From an uncultured Clostridia bacterium (GTDB taxonomy: Bacteria > Bacillota > Clostridia > TANB77 > CAG-508): a stretch of 7,029 nt of DNA. The number at the start of each line of letters is the position of its first letter. Within the stretch, counting starts at the first letter, position 1. Of this stretch, positions 1 to 6,108 are shown in pieces. Both the position numbers and the translations under genes were made by a program. The DNA lies in NCBI GenBank assembly GCA_947629805.1, contig CANRFE010000066.1, positions 1 through 7,029 on the forward strand, given 5' to 3'. A model generated the notes under the pieces. The model was not told the origin of the DNA. It saw only the letters and a program-made list of their open reading frames with translations, and searched no databases.

Positions 1-98
1 TACATTCCACAATCTACAAGAAATTTTTTTCCTGCCGCTTCTACTAAAAAATTAGAACCCGTTACAGTTTTCGTTGCGCCTAAAAAAGTTATTTTCAT
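1..98 (-). CDS. MBL-fold metallo-hydrolase (RNA-processing beta-CASP type), N-terminal fragment
   Basis: Only the first 32 codons are inside the window; the rest continues past position 1. The ATG at 96-98 is preceded by a strong ribosome binding site (AAGGAGA, about 106-112). The visible peptide begins MKITFLGATKTVTGSNFLVE and continues to a FLVDCGM segment. This is the typical first beta-hairpin of metallo-beta-lactamase-fold proteins of the CPSF73/Ysh1-like, beta-CASP group annotated as RNA-specificity exonucleases. RNase J starts differently (GGLGEIGKN-type), so this is probably not RNase J. The zinc-binding HxHxDH motif and the beta-CASP domain would lie outside the window, so the family call rests on the N-terminus alone. 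It is the third gene of a co-directional run after ftsK and the coiled-coil gene, but a likely terminator separates it from them. Confidence 0.72.
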   Translation of the reverse strand, partial: MKITFLGATKTVTGSNFLVEAAGKKFLVDCGM

Positions 99-122
99 AT
101 TCTCTTCTCCTTTTTTATTCTA

Positions 123-177
123 AAATGTCCCAAAAGGGACAGATACTCCTTTAGAAAACGTCCCTTTTGAGACATTT
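123..177 (-). terminator. nested inverted repeat, probable terminator after the coiled-coil gene
   Basis: The arms 123-140 and 160-177 pair over 18 positions with one mismatch (c130/a170), around a 19-nt loop. On the minus strand the hairpin begins at the TAA stop codon of the coiled-coil gene and is followed by a short T tract (TTTT, 125-122). One arm is itself a small perfect palindrome, TGTCCC-AAAA-GGGACA (126-141), and the other (160-173) is a degenerate version of it, so two alternative folds exist. The short T tract makes it a moderate terminator. It also resembles the GGGAC/GTCCC-rich dispersed intergenic repeats seen in many clostridial genomes. Confidence 0.6.
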
Positions 178-1840
178 ATTCCCACACTTTGATTTTTTTG
201 TTTAATCTTACTTTTAATTCTACTTTTTGTGTTATTTCAATTTCTATTTCTTTTTCTTCTTCTTTGACTGTGTCATCATATTCTTGTATTTTCAGAATTC
301 CTTTTCGGTATTTTAACACATAATTTGTATGCTCTAGATAGATGATTTTGCTATGAAATTGATTTTCTAAAATTTTTTGATTTAATTCTTTTTGTTCGCT
401 AAAGGTTGTAAAGATTTTTCCAGCACAAGCTTTATCAATCATTTGTTTTTCGACTTCTTTTATTTTTTCTTGATTTTCTTGTTGCTGTTCATAAGGTATT
501 TGCTCATAATATCGTAATTCATATATTAAATTGGTAATTTCTTTTTTTGTTTCTGCTCTTTTTATTTTTTCTGCAAAACAGTCTAAAAAAGAATGTTGTA
601 ATAAATGAATTTGTTTTTCTTCTTCTACTTTTTCTGTTTCTTTTACTCCTATTGCTTGGAAAAATGCCACTTTTTCTTCTAGTTCTTGTTTTCTTTTTAC
701 AAATTCCTTTGGTTCTATTTGTTTGTTTAATTCTTTAATTTCTTCTAATAAGCCTTTTCTTTCCTTTTCTAACATAATTCTTAAGTGACTCACACTAAAT
801 ATCTTTTGTTTATTTGGCAATTTACTATTTCTTATAGCATATTCTTCTTTTAATAAAATTTCATCATTTAATAGCGTATCAATTCTTTTTATAGCTTTGT
901 TTCTTTCTTTTTTTTGCTCTGAAATTATCTCTAAATATGTTTTGTTGTCTTGCATTTGCTCTAATTGTTCTTCTAATTCTTTTTGCTTTTTTAAGATTCG
1001 CTCTTTTTGTTCTTGGTTACGGTTAGCTCCCAATGCTAAGATTGTTTTTATAAATTGAAGAAAAAATGCTTTGGCTAATTCTTCTCCATATTTTTTTGTT
1101 AAAATTTCTTGCATTTTTTGTAAATAATCTATTTTCTTTTCTTCTTGCATTTCCTCTTTTGTCATTCCAAAGCTTTCATTATATTTACTTCTTAAAATTT
1201 CATTATTAGGAATCTCTATTTCTTCTTCCTCTTGTTCTATATCATCTGTAATCCATGTTTTTAAGAAATTATTTCCCAACAATATTAATAAATTTTGATA
1301 CACCATATTGCAGTTTTTACTTTCCATTTGAGAAGTAGTAATATCCCAAGACCAACCATTAAAATCACGAAGAACCTCTACAATATTCATGCGATTGCCT
1401 CTTGTTAAAACTTCTTGCATTCCTATTGTAAGAAGAAAATATTGCTCCTCTAGTAAGATCTCTTTTTGAGTTAAGGTGATAAGTGCTTCTAAAATCATTC
1501 TTTCATTTGGATACACCGTAATACTGCCTTTTTCTTTGTCTACCTTATAATTTACATGATTTTCTTCTAATTCTTTACTTTCTTCTGTTAGTGGCCTTAC
1601 TAAATGAATTTGCTGACACTCCTCTTGAATAATTTGGACAATTTTTTTTAAGAAATATTTTTTGCTACTCACATTTACTTTCACTTTTTCATAGTCTTGG
1701 TAACCATTTTCAATTTTATATAACATACTAAGTAAAAGGTTTTTCACATCACTTGAAAAATCTTTCTGTTCTAATATATTTTCTAATTGATTATTATAAT
1801 CTTTGAAATTAATTTTAGAAAAAATATCCTCTTTTGCCAT
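176..1840 (-). CDS. uncharacterised coiled-coil protein downstream of ftsK
   Basis: A 554-residue protein I do not recognise by family. The ATG at 1838-1840 has a GAAAGGAAAA ribosome binding site just upstream. The gene follows the ftsK stop by 31 bp with no terminator, so it is probably co-transcribed from the ftsK promoter. There is no signal peptide or membrane segment, which suggests a cytoplasmic protein. Residues 1-75 are helical and charged. Residues 105-195 look globular and contain the aromatic stretch NGWSWDITTS (161-170). Residues 202-208 are a Glu run. Residues 275-395 are rich in Glu, Lys and Gln with heptad-like spacing and probably form long coiled coils. A second helical part covers 405-470, and the end (about 495-554) looks beta-rich (KIIYLEHTNYVLKYRKGILK). 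No Walker, zinc or catalytic motif is visible. A structural or scaffold role near the translocase is only a guess from position. The ORF is intact and base composition matches its neighbours. Confidence 0.88.
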   Translation of the reverse strand: MAKEDIFSKINFKDYNNQLENILEQKDFSSDVKNLLLSMLYKIENGYQDYEKVKVNVSSKKYFLKKIVQIIQEECQQIHLVRPLTEESKELEENHVNYKVDKEKGSITVYPNERMILEALITLTQKEILLEEQYFLLTIGMQEVLTRGNRMNIVEVLRDFNGWSWDITTSQMESKNCNMVYQNLLILLGNNFLKTWITDDIEQEEEEIEIPNNEILRSKYNESFGMTKEEMQEEKKIDYLQKMQEILTKKYGEELAKAFFLQFIKTILALGANRNQEQKERILKKQKELEEQLEQMQDNKTYLEIISEQKKERNKAIKRIDTLLNDEILLKEEYAIRNSKLPNKQKIFSVSHLRIMLEKERKGLLEEIKELNKQIEPKEFVKRKQELEEKVAFFQAIGVKETEKVEEEKQIHLLQHSFLDCFAEKIKRAETKKEITNLIYELRYYEQIPYEQQQENQEKIKEVEKQMIDKACAGKIFTTFSEQKELNQKILENQFHSKIIYLEHTNYVLKYRKGILKIQEYDDTVKEEEKEIEIEITQKVELKVRLNKKIKVWE

Positions 1841-1871
1841 TTAATTTTCCTTTCTTTTGTGCTTTTCTCTT

Positions 1872-4331
1872 CTAAACTTTCTCTTCTTGTTTTACGGTTT
1901 CCTCCTTATTTGGCTCTGGTGTGGTTGCCATTTTTAATTCTGCTAATCTTTCTTTTGTCATTAATACTTCTCTTGGTTTGCTACCTTGGTAACCAGATAT
2001 AACGCCTCTTTCTTCCATTTGGTCAATAATTCTTCCTGCTCTTGCATATCCTACTTTAAATCTTCTTTGAATAAAGGAAGTAGAAGCCTGCCCTGTTTCT
2101 ACAACTACATCAATTGCATCCATTAGAAAAGGATCTGTATCATCGTCTTGCATTTCTTCTTCTGCTACTTCCTTGTCTGTTTTATTTGCATTTTCAATAC
2201 TTTCTATAATATCTTCATTATAAGTTGCTTCCCCATTTGCTTTTAAGAAGTTAACAATTTTTTCTACTTCTCCGTCAGAAATAAACGCTCCTTGAATTCT
2301 AGTTGGTTTTGGCGCTCCTGCTGGGTAGAATAGCATATCTCCTTTTCCTAGTAATTTTTCTGCCCCTACCATGTCTAAAATGGTTCTAGAATCTACTTGA
2401 GAAGATACTGCAAAAGCAATTCTAGATGGAATATTGGCTTTAATTAAACCTGTAATAACATCTACCGAAGGTCTTTGTGTTGCAATTACTAAGTGCATTC
2501 CTGCTGCTCTTGCTTTTTGTGCTAAACGACAAATTGCATCTTCTACATCTTTTTTGGCTACCATCATCAAATCTGCAAGCTCATCGATAATAATGACAAT
2601 ATGTGGCAATTTTCCTATTCCATTTTCTGTTTTTTCAATCGATTCATTATACCCTTTTAAGTCTCTTACTCCTTTTGTAGCAAAAGCTGCATAGCGATTT
2701 TCCATTTCTTGTACAGCCCATGCCAAAGCTCCTGCTGCTTTTCTTGGATCTGTAACAACAGGAATGAGTAGATGTGGAATTCCATTATAAACGGATAATT
2801 CTACTACTTTTGGGTCTACCATAACCATTTTAACTTCACTTGGTTTTGCTTTATAAATAATACTCGTAATTAAAGTATTAATGCACACACTCTTTCCAGA
2901 GCCTGTAGCTCCTGCTATCATAACATGTGGCATTTTTGCAATATCTGTTACTACTTCTTTGCCTGCTACGTCTTTTCCAAGTGCAAAGGCAAGTTTTGAC
3001 TTATGATTTTCAAATTCTGCTGTATCAATAATGTCGCGCAAATGTACTACTTCATTTTCTGCATTTGGTACTTCTATTCCTACGGCATGTTTTCCAGGAA
3101 TAGGTGCTTCAATACGAATAGTTGCTGCTGCTAAATTTAATGCAATATCATCGGCTAAGTTGGCAATTTTACTAACTCTTACTCCTTCTGCCGGCTTTAA
3201 TTCATACCTTGTTATAGCAGGACCAACCGATACATTTTCCACCTTTGCAGAAACCCCAAAGCTATATAATGTTTTTTGCAATTTACTTGCTGTATCTGCT
3301 ACTGCTTTCTTTCCACCTTTTAATGCGACTTTACTACCTTCACTTAACATTTCAATTGGTGGAAATTCATAACTTTCATTTTCTTCTTCTACGGTCATCG
3401 TATGTTCTAAGTTTAGGACTTCTTTTACCTTTTCTTCTTTGGTTTCTACCTCTTGTTTAAACAAGTTTCCAAGTTCATTTGGAGAGGACGTTTTTTCCAT
3501 ACCAAGAGGTTCTATGTCATCCTTATCATGGTTATATTTTTTCAATTTGCCACTTTTTATTTCGTTTTCTAAACCTGCTAAATTAATATTTAATTGATTT
3601 TCATCAATTTCTAATGCTTTTCTTTTTGCTTCTTCTTTCTCACGTGCTCTTCTTTGCCTTAAGGTCTCTTTTTGTGGCACCATTTCTTCTTCGTCTATAT
3701 TTTGCAAGCTTGTTGTTTTACGGATTTGTTTTCTTTCTTGTTCACGTAATTGTCTTTTTTCTTCTTTTTTGTCCATTCTTCTATCTAAGAAATAATCTAC
3801 AACATTATAAATAAGATTAGTTGGTTTAATAGCAAACATGGAAACAAGTGTGATAATGGCAAGCCCTATAGATAATACAATGGTTCCTAAACTCCCTATA
3901 AATTTAATAAGTGGTACTGCAATAACGGTTCCTATAACACCCCCACCAATATCTCTTGCACCTAAATAATACGCGTCTTCTATAATTTGCTCCATTCCTT
4001 TTGTAATATTAATATTATTAGCAGATATTTGAAATACGCTAAGCATAACCGCAATGCAAATCAAAAAAAACGCATACTGTATTAGTTTGGTAATAAGATA
4101 ATCTTTTTTGTCATAAGCTAAATAAATACTAATAACAAATGTTCCCACTGGAATAATATATTTAATAAAACCCATAATGCCACCTAGGGCTGGGCTTAAA
4201 TGTTCTCCTAAAAAACCCGATTTTGTATAAATAAAAACTGCTAACAATATACTAATAAGTAACATGCTAACTACTGCTACATCAATACTTACCTTTGGTT
4301 CTTGTTTCTTTTTTCTTCCTCTTTTGGCCAT
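1872..4331 (-). CDS. ftsK: DNA translocase FtsK/SpoIIIE
   Basis: An 819-residue, membrane-anchored, hexameric ATP-driven DNA pump that clears chromosomal DNA from the division or sporulation septum. The length is close to B. subtilis SpoIIIE. Residues 1-13 are a basic cytoplasmic start. Four or five hydrophobic segments follow at about 16-36, 52-72, 81-101 and 130-168. A charged linker (about 184-325) is rich in Lys, Arg and Glu. The alpha/beta motor covers about 330-700, with Walker A GATGSGKS at 474-481, Walker B ending in IIDELAD at 581-587 (Asp583, Glu584) and the conserved ATQRPS at 617-622. The C-terminal gamma winged helix (about 733-792) carries QRRFKVGYARAGRIID, the DNA-sequence-reading helix region that orients translocation. 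The ATG at 4329-4331 follows an AAGGAAGGATG ribosome binding site; another ATG at 4338-4340 runs straight into a stop. A good promoter lies upstream. Whether it acts in vegetative division, sporulation or both cannot be told from sequence. Confidence 0.97.
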   Translation of the reverse strand: MAKRGRKKKQEPKVSIDVAVVSMLLISILLAVFIYTKSGFLGEHLSPALGGIMGFIKYIIPVGTFVISIYLAYDKKDYLITKLIQYAFFLICIAVMLSVFQISANNINITKGMEQIIEDAYYLGARDIGGGVIGTVIAVPLIKFIGSLGTIVLSIGLAIITLVSMFAIKPTNLIYNVVDYFLDRRMDKKEEKRQLREQERKQIRKTTSLQNIDEEEMVPQKETLRQRRAREKEEAKRKALEIDENQLNINLAGLENEIKSGKLKKYNHDKDDIEPLGMEKTSSPNELGNLFKQEVETKEEKVKEVLNLEHTMTVEEENESYEFPPIEMLSEGSKVALKGGKKAVADTASKLQKTLYSFGVSAKVENVSVGPAITRYELKPAEGVRVSKIANLADDIALNLAAATIRIEAPIPGKHAVGIEVPNAENEVVHLRDIIDTAEFENHKSKLAFALGKDVAGKEVVTDIAKMPHVMIAGATGSGKSVCINTLITSIIYKAKPSEVKMVMVDPKVVELSVYNGIPHLLIPVVTDPRKAAGALAWAVQEMENRYAAFATKGVRDLKGYNESIEKTENGIGKLPHIVIIIDELADLMMVAKKDVEDAICRLAQKARAAGMHLVIATQRPSVDVITGLIKANIPSRIAFAVSSQVDSRTILDMVGAEKLLGKGDMLFYPAGAPKPTRIQGAFISDGEVEKIVNFLKANGEATYNEDIIESIENANKTDKEVAEEEMQDDDTDPFLMDAIDVVVETGQASTSFIQRRFKVGYARAGRIIDQMEERGVISGYQGSKPREVLMTKERLAELKMATTPEPNKEETVKQEEKV

Positions 4332-4378
4332 TTTTTACATCCTTCCTTGGTATTCTAAAAATCAATTTTGTCTTTTTT

Positions 4379-4407
4379 ATTCTATCATTCCATAAATTAT
4401 TTTGCAA
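4379..4407 (-). promoter_or_regulatory. sigma-A type promoter of ftsK
   Basis: On the minus strand, TTGCAA (-35, 4402-4407) and TAGAAT (-10, 4379-4384) are separated by exactly 17 bp. Transcription would begin near 4372, giving an untranslated leader of about 40 nt before the ftsK ATG. The promoter lies just after the terminator of the upstream gene, so ftsK and the coiled-coil gene likely form a separate transcription unit. There is no experimental support; the call rests on hexamers and spacing. Confidence 0.65.
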
Positions 4408-4414
4408 GAAATTC

Positions 4415-4448
4415 AAAAAAAAATTACAACTTTTTCATTGTAATTTTT
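4415..4448 (-). terminator. intrinsic terminator after the rsmD / coiled-coil unit
   Basis: Arms 4419-4429 and 4438-4448 pair perfectly over 11 bp (core AATTACAA / TTGTAATT) around an 8-nt loop. Read on the minus strand, the hairpin ends in a run of nine T (4423-4415), partly within the stem. It starts a few bases after the stop codon of the gene at 4456-4893. The stem has a single G-C pair, so it is weak in stability but has a strong U tract. Because A and T tracts flank both sides, it could also act on the other strand. Confidence 0.7.
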
Positions 4449-4455
4449 CCTTTTT

Positions 4456-4893
4456 TTATTGTAATTCTTTTCTATTATTTTGAATGGTTTCTAGTGCATT
4501 TTGAAGAGCTGTTTCAATATTTTGTAAGATATTATCTGCATAATCTTTGGTTCCTTTTGAAATTTCTCTTGACATTTCATTGGCTGTTTCAATAATTTCT
4601 GCTTTTTGCTCGTATGCTTTTCTTGTAATTTCATGCTCATCAATCATAGAAATAATTCTGTTTTCTGCTTCTTTGACAATGTCATCTGCTTCTTTTTGTG
4701 CTTCTACCAAAATACGCTGTCTTTCTTCTTTTACCCATTTTGCTTGTTTTAATTCTTCTGGTAATTTTAAACGAATTTCTTTTATAATTTCTAACATTTC
4801 TTCTTTGTTAATAACCCCTTTATTAGAAAAAGGAATCGCTTTGCTATTTTCTAGCATCTCCTCTAATGTTTCTAATAATGTAAATATTTCCAT
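4456..4893 (-). CDS. short coiled-coil protein, DivIVA/SepIVA-like (often annotated ATPase or V-ATPase subunit H-like)
   Basis: A 145-residue, almost wholly helical protein with no signal or membrane segment. The start is a short helix (LLETLEEMLENS, 6-17), then a turn with IPF (20-22), then EEMLEIIKEIRLKLPEEL (31-48), then a long charged coiled coil (about 52-145) with Ala-rich heptads such as EAQKEADDIVKEAENRI (64-80). The N-terminal pattern matches, from memory, the first 60 residues of the mycobacterial septation factor SepIVA (a DivIVA-domain protein), and similar clostridial proteins sit beside rsmD or coaD. Automatic annotation often calls them ATPase or ATP synthase subunit-like, but no nucleotide-binding motif is present, so that name is not supported. 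The ATG (4891-4893) lies 3 bp after the rsmD stop, and its ribosome binding site AAAGGGG (4901-4907) is inside the last rsmD codons, so translation is likely coupled. A role in septum or envelope organisation is inference. Confidence 0.82.
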   Translation of the reverse strand: MEIFTLLETLEEMLENSKAIPFSNKGVINKEEMLEIIKEIRLKLPEELKQAKWVKEERQRILVEAQKEADDIVKEAENRIISMIDEHEITRKAYEQKAEIIETANEMSREISKGTKDYADNILQNIETALQNALETIQNNRKELQ

Positions 4894-4896
4894 GGT

Positions 4897-5448
4897 TTAG
4901 CCCCTTTCACGTATGAATAGAAGTTTTACTCTTCCATATTTTCTACTATCGTAGACTTCTACTTCTACCTGTTTTAATTCTTCTAATTCTCTTTCTTCTT
5001 CATCGGTTTCTAATATAATAATTCCTTCTTTAGCAAGTAAATGGTAACTTAAAATTTTCTTTATTGCCTCTACTGCAATATCAAATTGATAGGGAGGGTC
5101 TAGAAAAATAAGATGAAATGCTGTTTGCTGCCCTTCTAAACATTTTTTATAGTCTTGATGAAAGATTGTACTTTTTTCTTCCATTCTTGTTTTTTTTATA
5201 TTTTCCTTTAATACTTGAATGGCTTCATAAGATTTTTCACAGAAAACACAATGTTTTGCTCCTCGACTTAAAGCTTCAATTCCTAATGCTCCGCTTCCCG
5301 CAAATAAATCTAATACCAATGCTTCTGAAATGTGATTTTGAATAATACTAAACAAAGGCTCTTTGACACGATCTAAAGTTGGTCTTGTTGCTAAGTTGTC
5401 TACAGAATGAAGTTTCGTTCCTTTCGCTGTTCCACTAATTACTCTCAT
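4897..5448 (-). CDS. rsmD: 16S rRNA (guanine966-N2)-methyltransferase RsmD
   Basis: A 183-residue cytoplasmic enzyme, full length for the family. RsmD uses S-adenosylmethionine to methylate N2 of G966 in 16S rRNA during 30S assembly. The N-terminal MRVISGTAKGTKL followed by TRPTLDRVKEPLFSII (21-36) is the RsmD signature. Motif I for SAM binding is DLFAGSGALGIEALSRGA (47-64), an acidic residue ends the next strand (FCEK, 69-72), and the catalytic motif is DPPY at 117-120, within LIFLDPPYQFD. The C-terminal SRKYGRVKLLFI closes the Rossmann-like fold. The ATG at 5446-5448 is preceded by AGAGG (5458-5462). The gene leads a two-gene unit with the short coiled-coil gene. In many Firmicutes coaD follows rsmD; here it does not. 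All key motifs are intact. Confidence 0.97.
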   Translation of the reverse strand: MRVISGTAKGTKLHSVDNLATRPTLDRVKEPLFSIIQNHISEALVLDLFAGSGALGIEALSRGAKHCVFCEKSYEAIQVLKENIKKTRMEEKSTIFHQDYKKCLEGQQTAFHLIFLDPPYQFDIAVEAIKKILSYHLLAKEGIIILETDEEERELEELKQVEVEVYDSRKYGRVKLLFIRERG

Positions 5449-5474
5449 ATTCCAATTCCTCTGTTTCTATTTCT

Positions 5475-5502
5475 ATTTTATCTTTTTTCCTTTATATGTC
5501 AA
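5475..5502 (-). promoter_or_regulatory. sigma-A type promoter of rsmD
   Basis: On the minus strand, a perfect TTGACA (-35, 5497-5502) and TAAAAT (-10, 5475-5480) are 16 bp apart. The start of transcription would be near 5468, giving a leader of about 20 nt that contains the rsmD ribosome binding site. The 16-bp spacer is one short of ideal. No other minus-strand pair in the region matches as well. Confidence 0.62.
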
Positions 5503-5517
5503 TAATATACATAGAAT

Positions 5518-5565
5518 TGTAACATACATTTAACAAAACTGTAATACGTTAACATTTATGTAATA
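5518..5565 (+). promoter_or_regulatory. phased TTAACA-like hexamer array, possible response-regulator (PhoP-type) binding site
   Basis: Five similar 7-mers lie on the + strand: TGTAACA (5518), TTTAACA (5529), TGTAATA (5540), GTTAACA (5548) and TGTAATA (5559). The steps are 11, 11, 8 and 11 bp, so each block repeats once per helical turn. B. subtilis PhoP binds direct TTAACA-like repeats with about this period. A weak promoter-like pair (TTATGT 5556-5561, 17 bp, TATACT 5579-5584) follows, pointing toward ssrA. The array also lies just upstream of the rsmD -35 box, in reverse orientation. AT-rich sequence can produce such motifs by chance. Confidence 0.35.
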
Positions 5566-5634
5566 ATCATAGCTATTATATACTATTCTTTTCGTTTTTG
5601 CAATATGTAAACTCAAATTTGTTATGTTTTTCCA

Positions 5635-5663
5635 TTGTATTTGTTTTCTTTTTATAGTATAAT
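5635..5663 (+). promoter_or_regulatory. sigma-A type promoter of ssrA
   Basis: TTGTAT (-35, 5635-5640) and a perfect TATAAT (-10, 5658-5663) are 17 bp apart. The predicted transcription start near 5670 is about 8 nt before the mature tmRNA 5' end, so RNase P would have a short leader to remove. This is a strong, constitutive-looking promoter, as expected for an abundant stable RNA. Confidence 0.8.
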
Positions 5664-5678
5664 AGTGTTATAGTGCAT

Positions 5679-6037
5679 GGGGGTGTAATTGGTTTCGACA
5701 ATATATTAGAAATAGCAACTGCAAGTAGTGGATGGCTGCTTTGGCCACTTTAAAAAAGCAGAAATAAAAATAAACGCTGATAATAGAGAATTAGCATACG
5801 CTGCCTAAGAAAGGCAACGACGTTTTCCTAATGTGCCCACAGCAATAGAGAAAGCGACGACTTTGTGGGAAACAAAACCTTTTCTTGCTATGGAAGAGGT
5901 GGGTATTTTTATAGCTACTTTTTTTCCTTCTTTGTTTGTTAAGAACGAAAAAAAGGAATTTTTTTAACAAACTATACTTGTAGAAGTTACTATGGAAAAT
6001 GTATTGGACAGGAGTTCGACTCTCCTCACCTCCACCA
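5679..6037 (+). ncRNA. ssrA: transfer-messenger RNA (tmRNA)
   Basis: A one-piece (non-permuted) tmRNA of 359 nt, which with SmpB rescues ribosomes stalled on broken mRNA and tags the nascent protein for proteolysis. The tRNA-like part is complete. The acceptor strand GGGGGTG (5679-5685) pairs with CACCTCC (6027-6033, one G-U pair), followed by A and an encoded CCA (6035-6037). The T arm is AGGAG / TTCGACT / CTCCT (6010-6026), and GGTTTCGACA follows the acceptor strand on the 5' side. The long P2 helix pairs ATAG, AACT and CAAGTA (5712-5727) with TACTTG, AGTT and CTAT (5975-5993). The tag frame is at 5776-5808. CCCACA (5836-5841) pairs with TGTGGG (5864-5869) in a middle pseudoknot. The last pseudoknot has TTCCTT (5924-5929) with AAGGAA (5953-5958), and GTTTGTTAA (5934-5942) with TTAACAAAC (5964-5972). 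smpB and rnr, frequent neighbours of ssrA in Firmicutes, are absent here. Confidence 0.97.
5776..5808 (+). other. tmRNA tag-peptide reading frame (ADNRELAYAA, stop)
   Basis: The resume codon is most likely GCT at 5776, after the A-rich AATAAAC. The frame reads ADNRELAYAA and stops at TAA 5806-5808. The ending AYAA differs from the commoner ALAA, but keeps the small C-terminal Ala-Ala recognised by ClpXP-type proteases. The ending LAYAA resembles tags I recall from some thermophilic clostridia. The exact resume codon is inferred from the frame and stop; the hairpin GCC/GGC around the stop (5803-5815) fits the usual tmRNA layout. Confidence 0.85.
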
Positions 6038-6070
6038 AAAAAAATTACTTTTTTTCTTCTTTCTTAAACA

Positions 6071-6108
6071 AACAAAAAATGATAGGCATTCCCTATCATT
6101 TTTTTGTT
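6071..6108. terminator. bidirectional terminator between ssrA and the zinc-ribbon gene
   Basis: Arms AACAAAAAATGATAGG (6071-6086) and CCTATCATTTTTTTGTT (6092-6108) are complementary apart from one extra T, with a 5-nt loop. The GATAGG/CCTATC core is followed by seven T for + strand transcripts leaving ssrA. On the minus strand it is followed by six T for transcripts leaving the zinc-ribbon gene, whose stop codon overlaps the edge. It therefore serves both convergent genes. Confidence 0.88.

Noticed and set aside
117..122. TAGAAT -10-like box before the metallo-hydrolase gene (minus strand)
   Set aside because: No -35-like hexamer lies at 16-18 bp; the site overlaps the edge of the hairpin, so a separate promoter is not supported.
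547..738. + strand open frame rich in Leu and Phe
   Set aside because: It is the complement of the Lys/Glu-rich coiled-coil gene; T-rich sequence gives open Leu/Phe frames with no ribosome binding site.
2434..3372. + strand open frames of 86 and 113 codons (2434-2694, 3031-3372)
   Set aside because: Both are antisense to the conserved FtsK motor domain, have no recognisable product and no Shine-Dalgarno sequence.
4547..4900. + strand open frame of 117 codons
   Set aside because: Antisense to the SepIVA-like gene; Ser/Phe/Ile-rich composition is what the reverse of a charged coiled coil produces.
5449..5678. A small gene or riboswitch in the rsmD/ssrA intergenic region
   Set aside because: No frame with a ribosome binding site and no stable aptamer-like fold was seen; promoters and the hexamer array account for the region.
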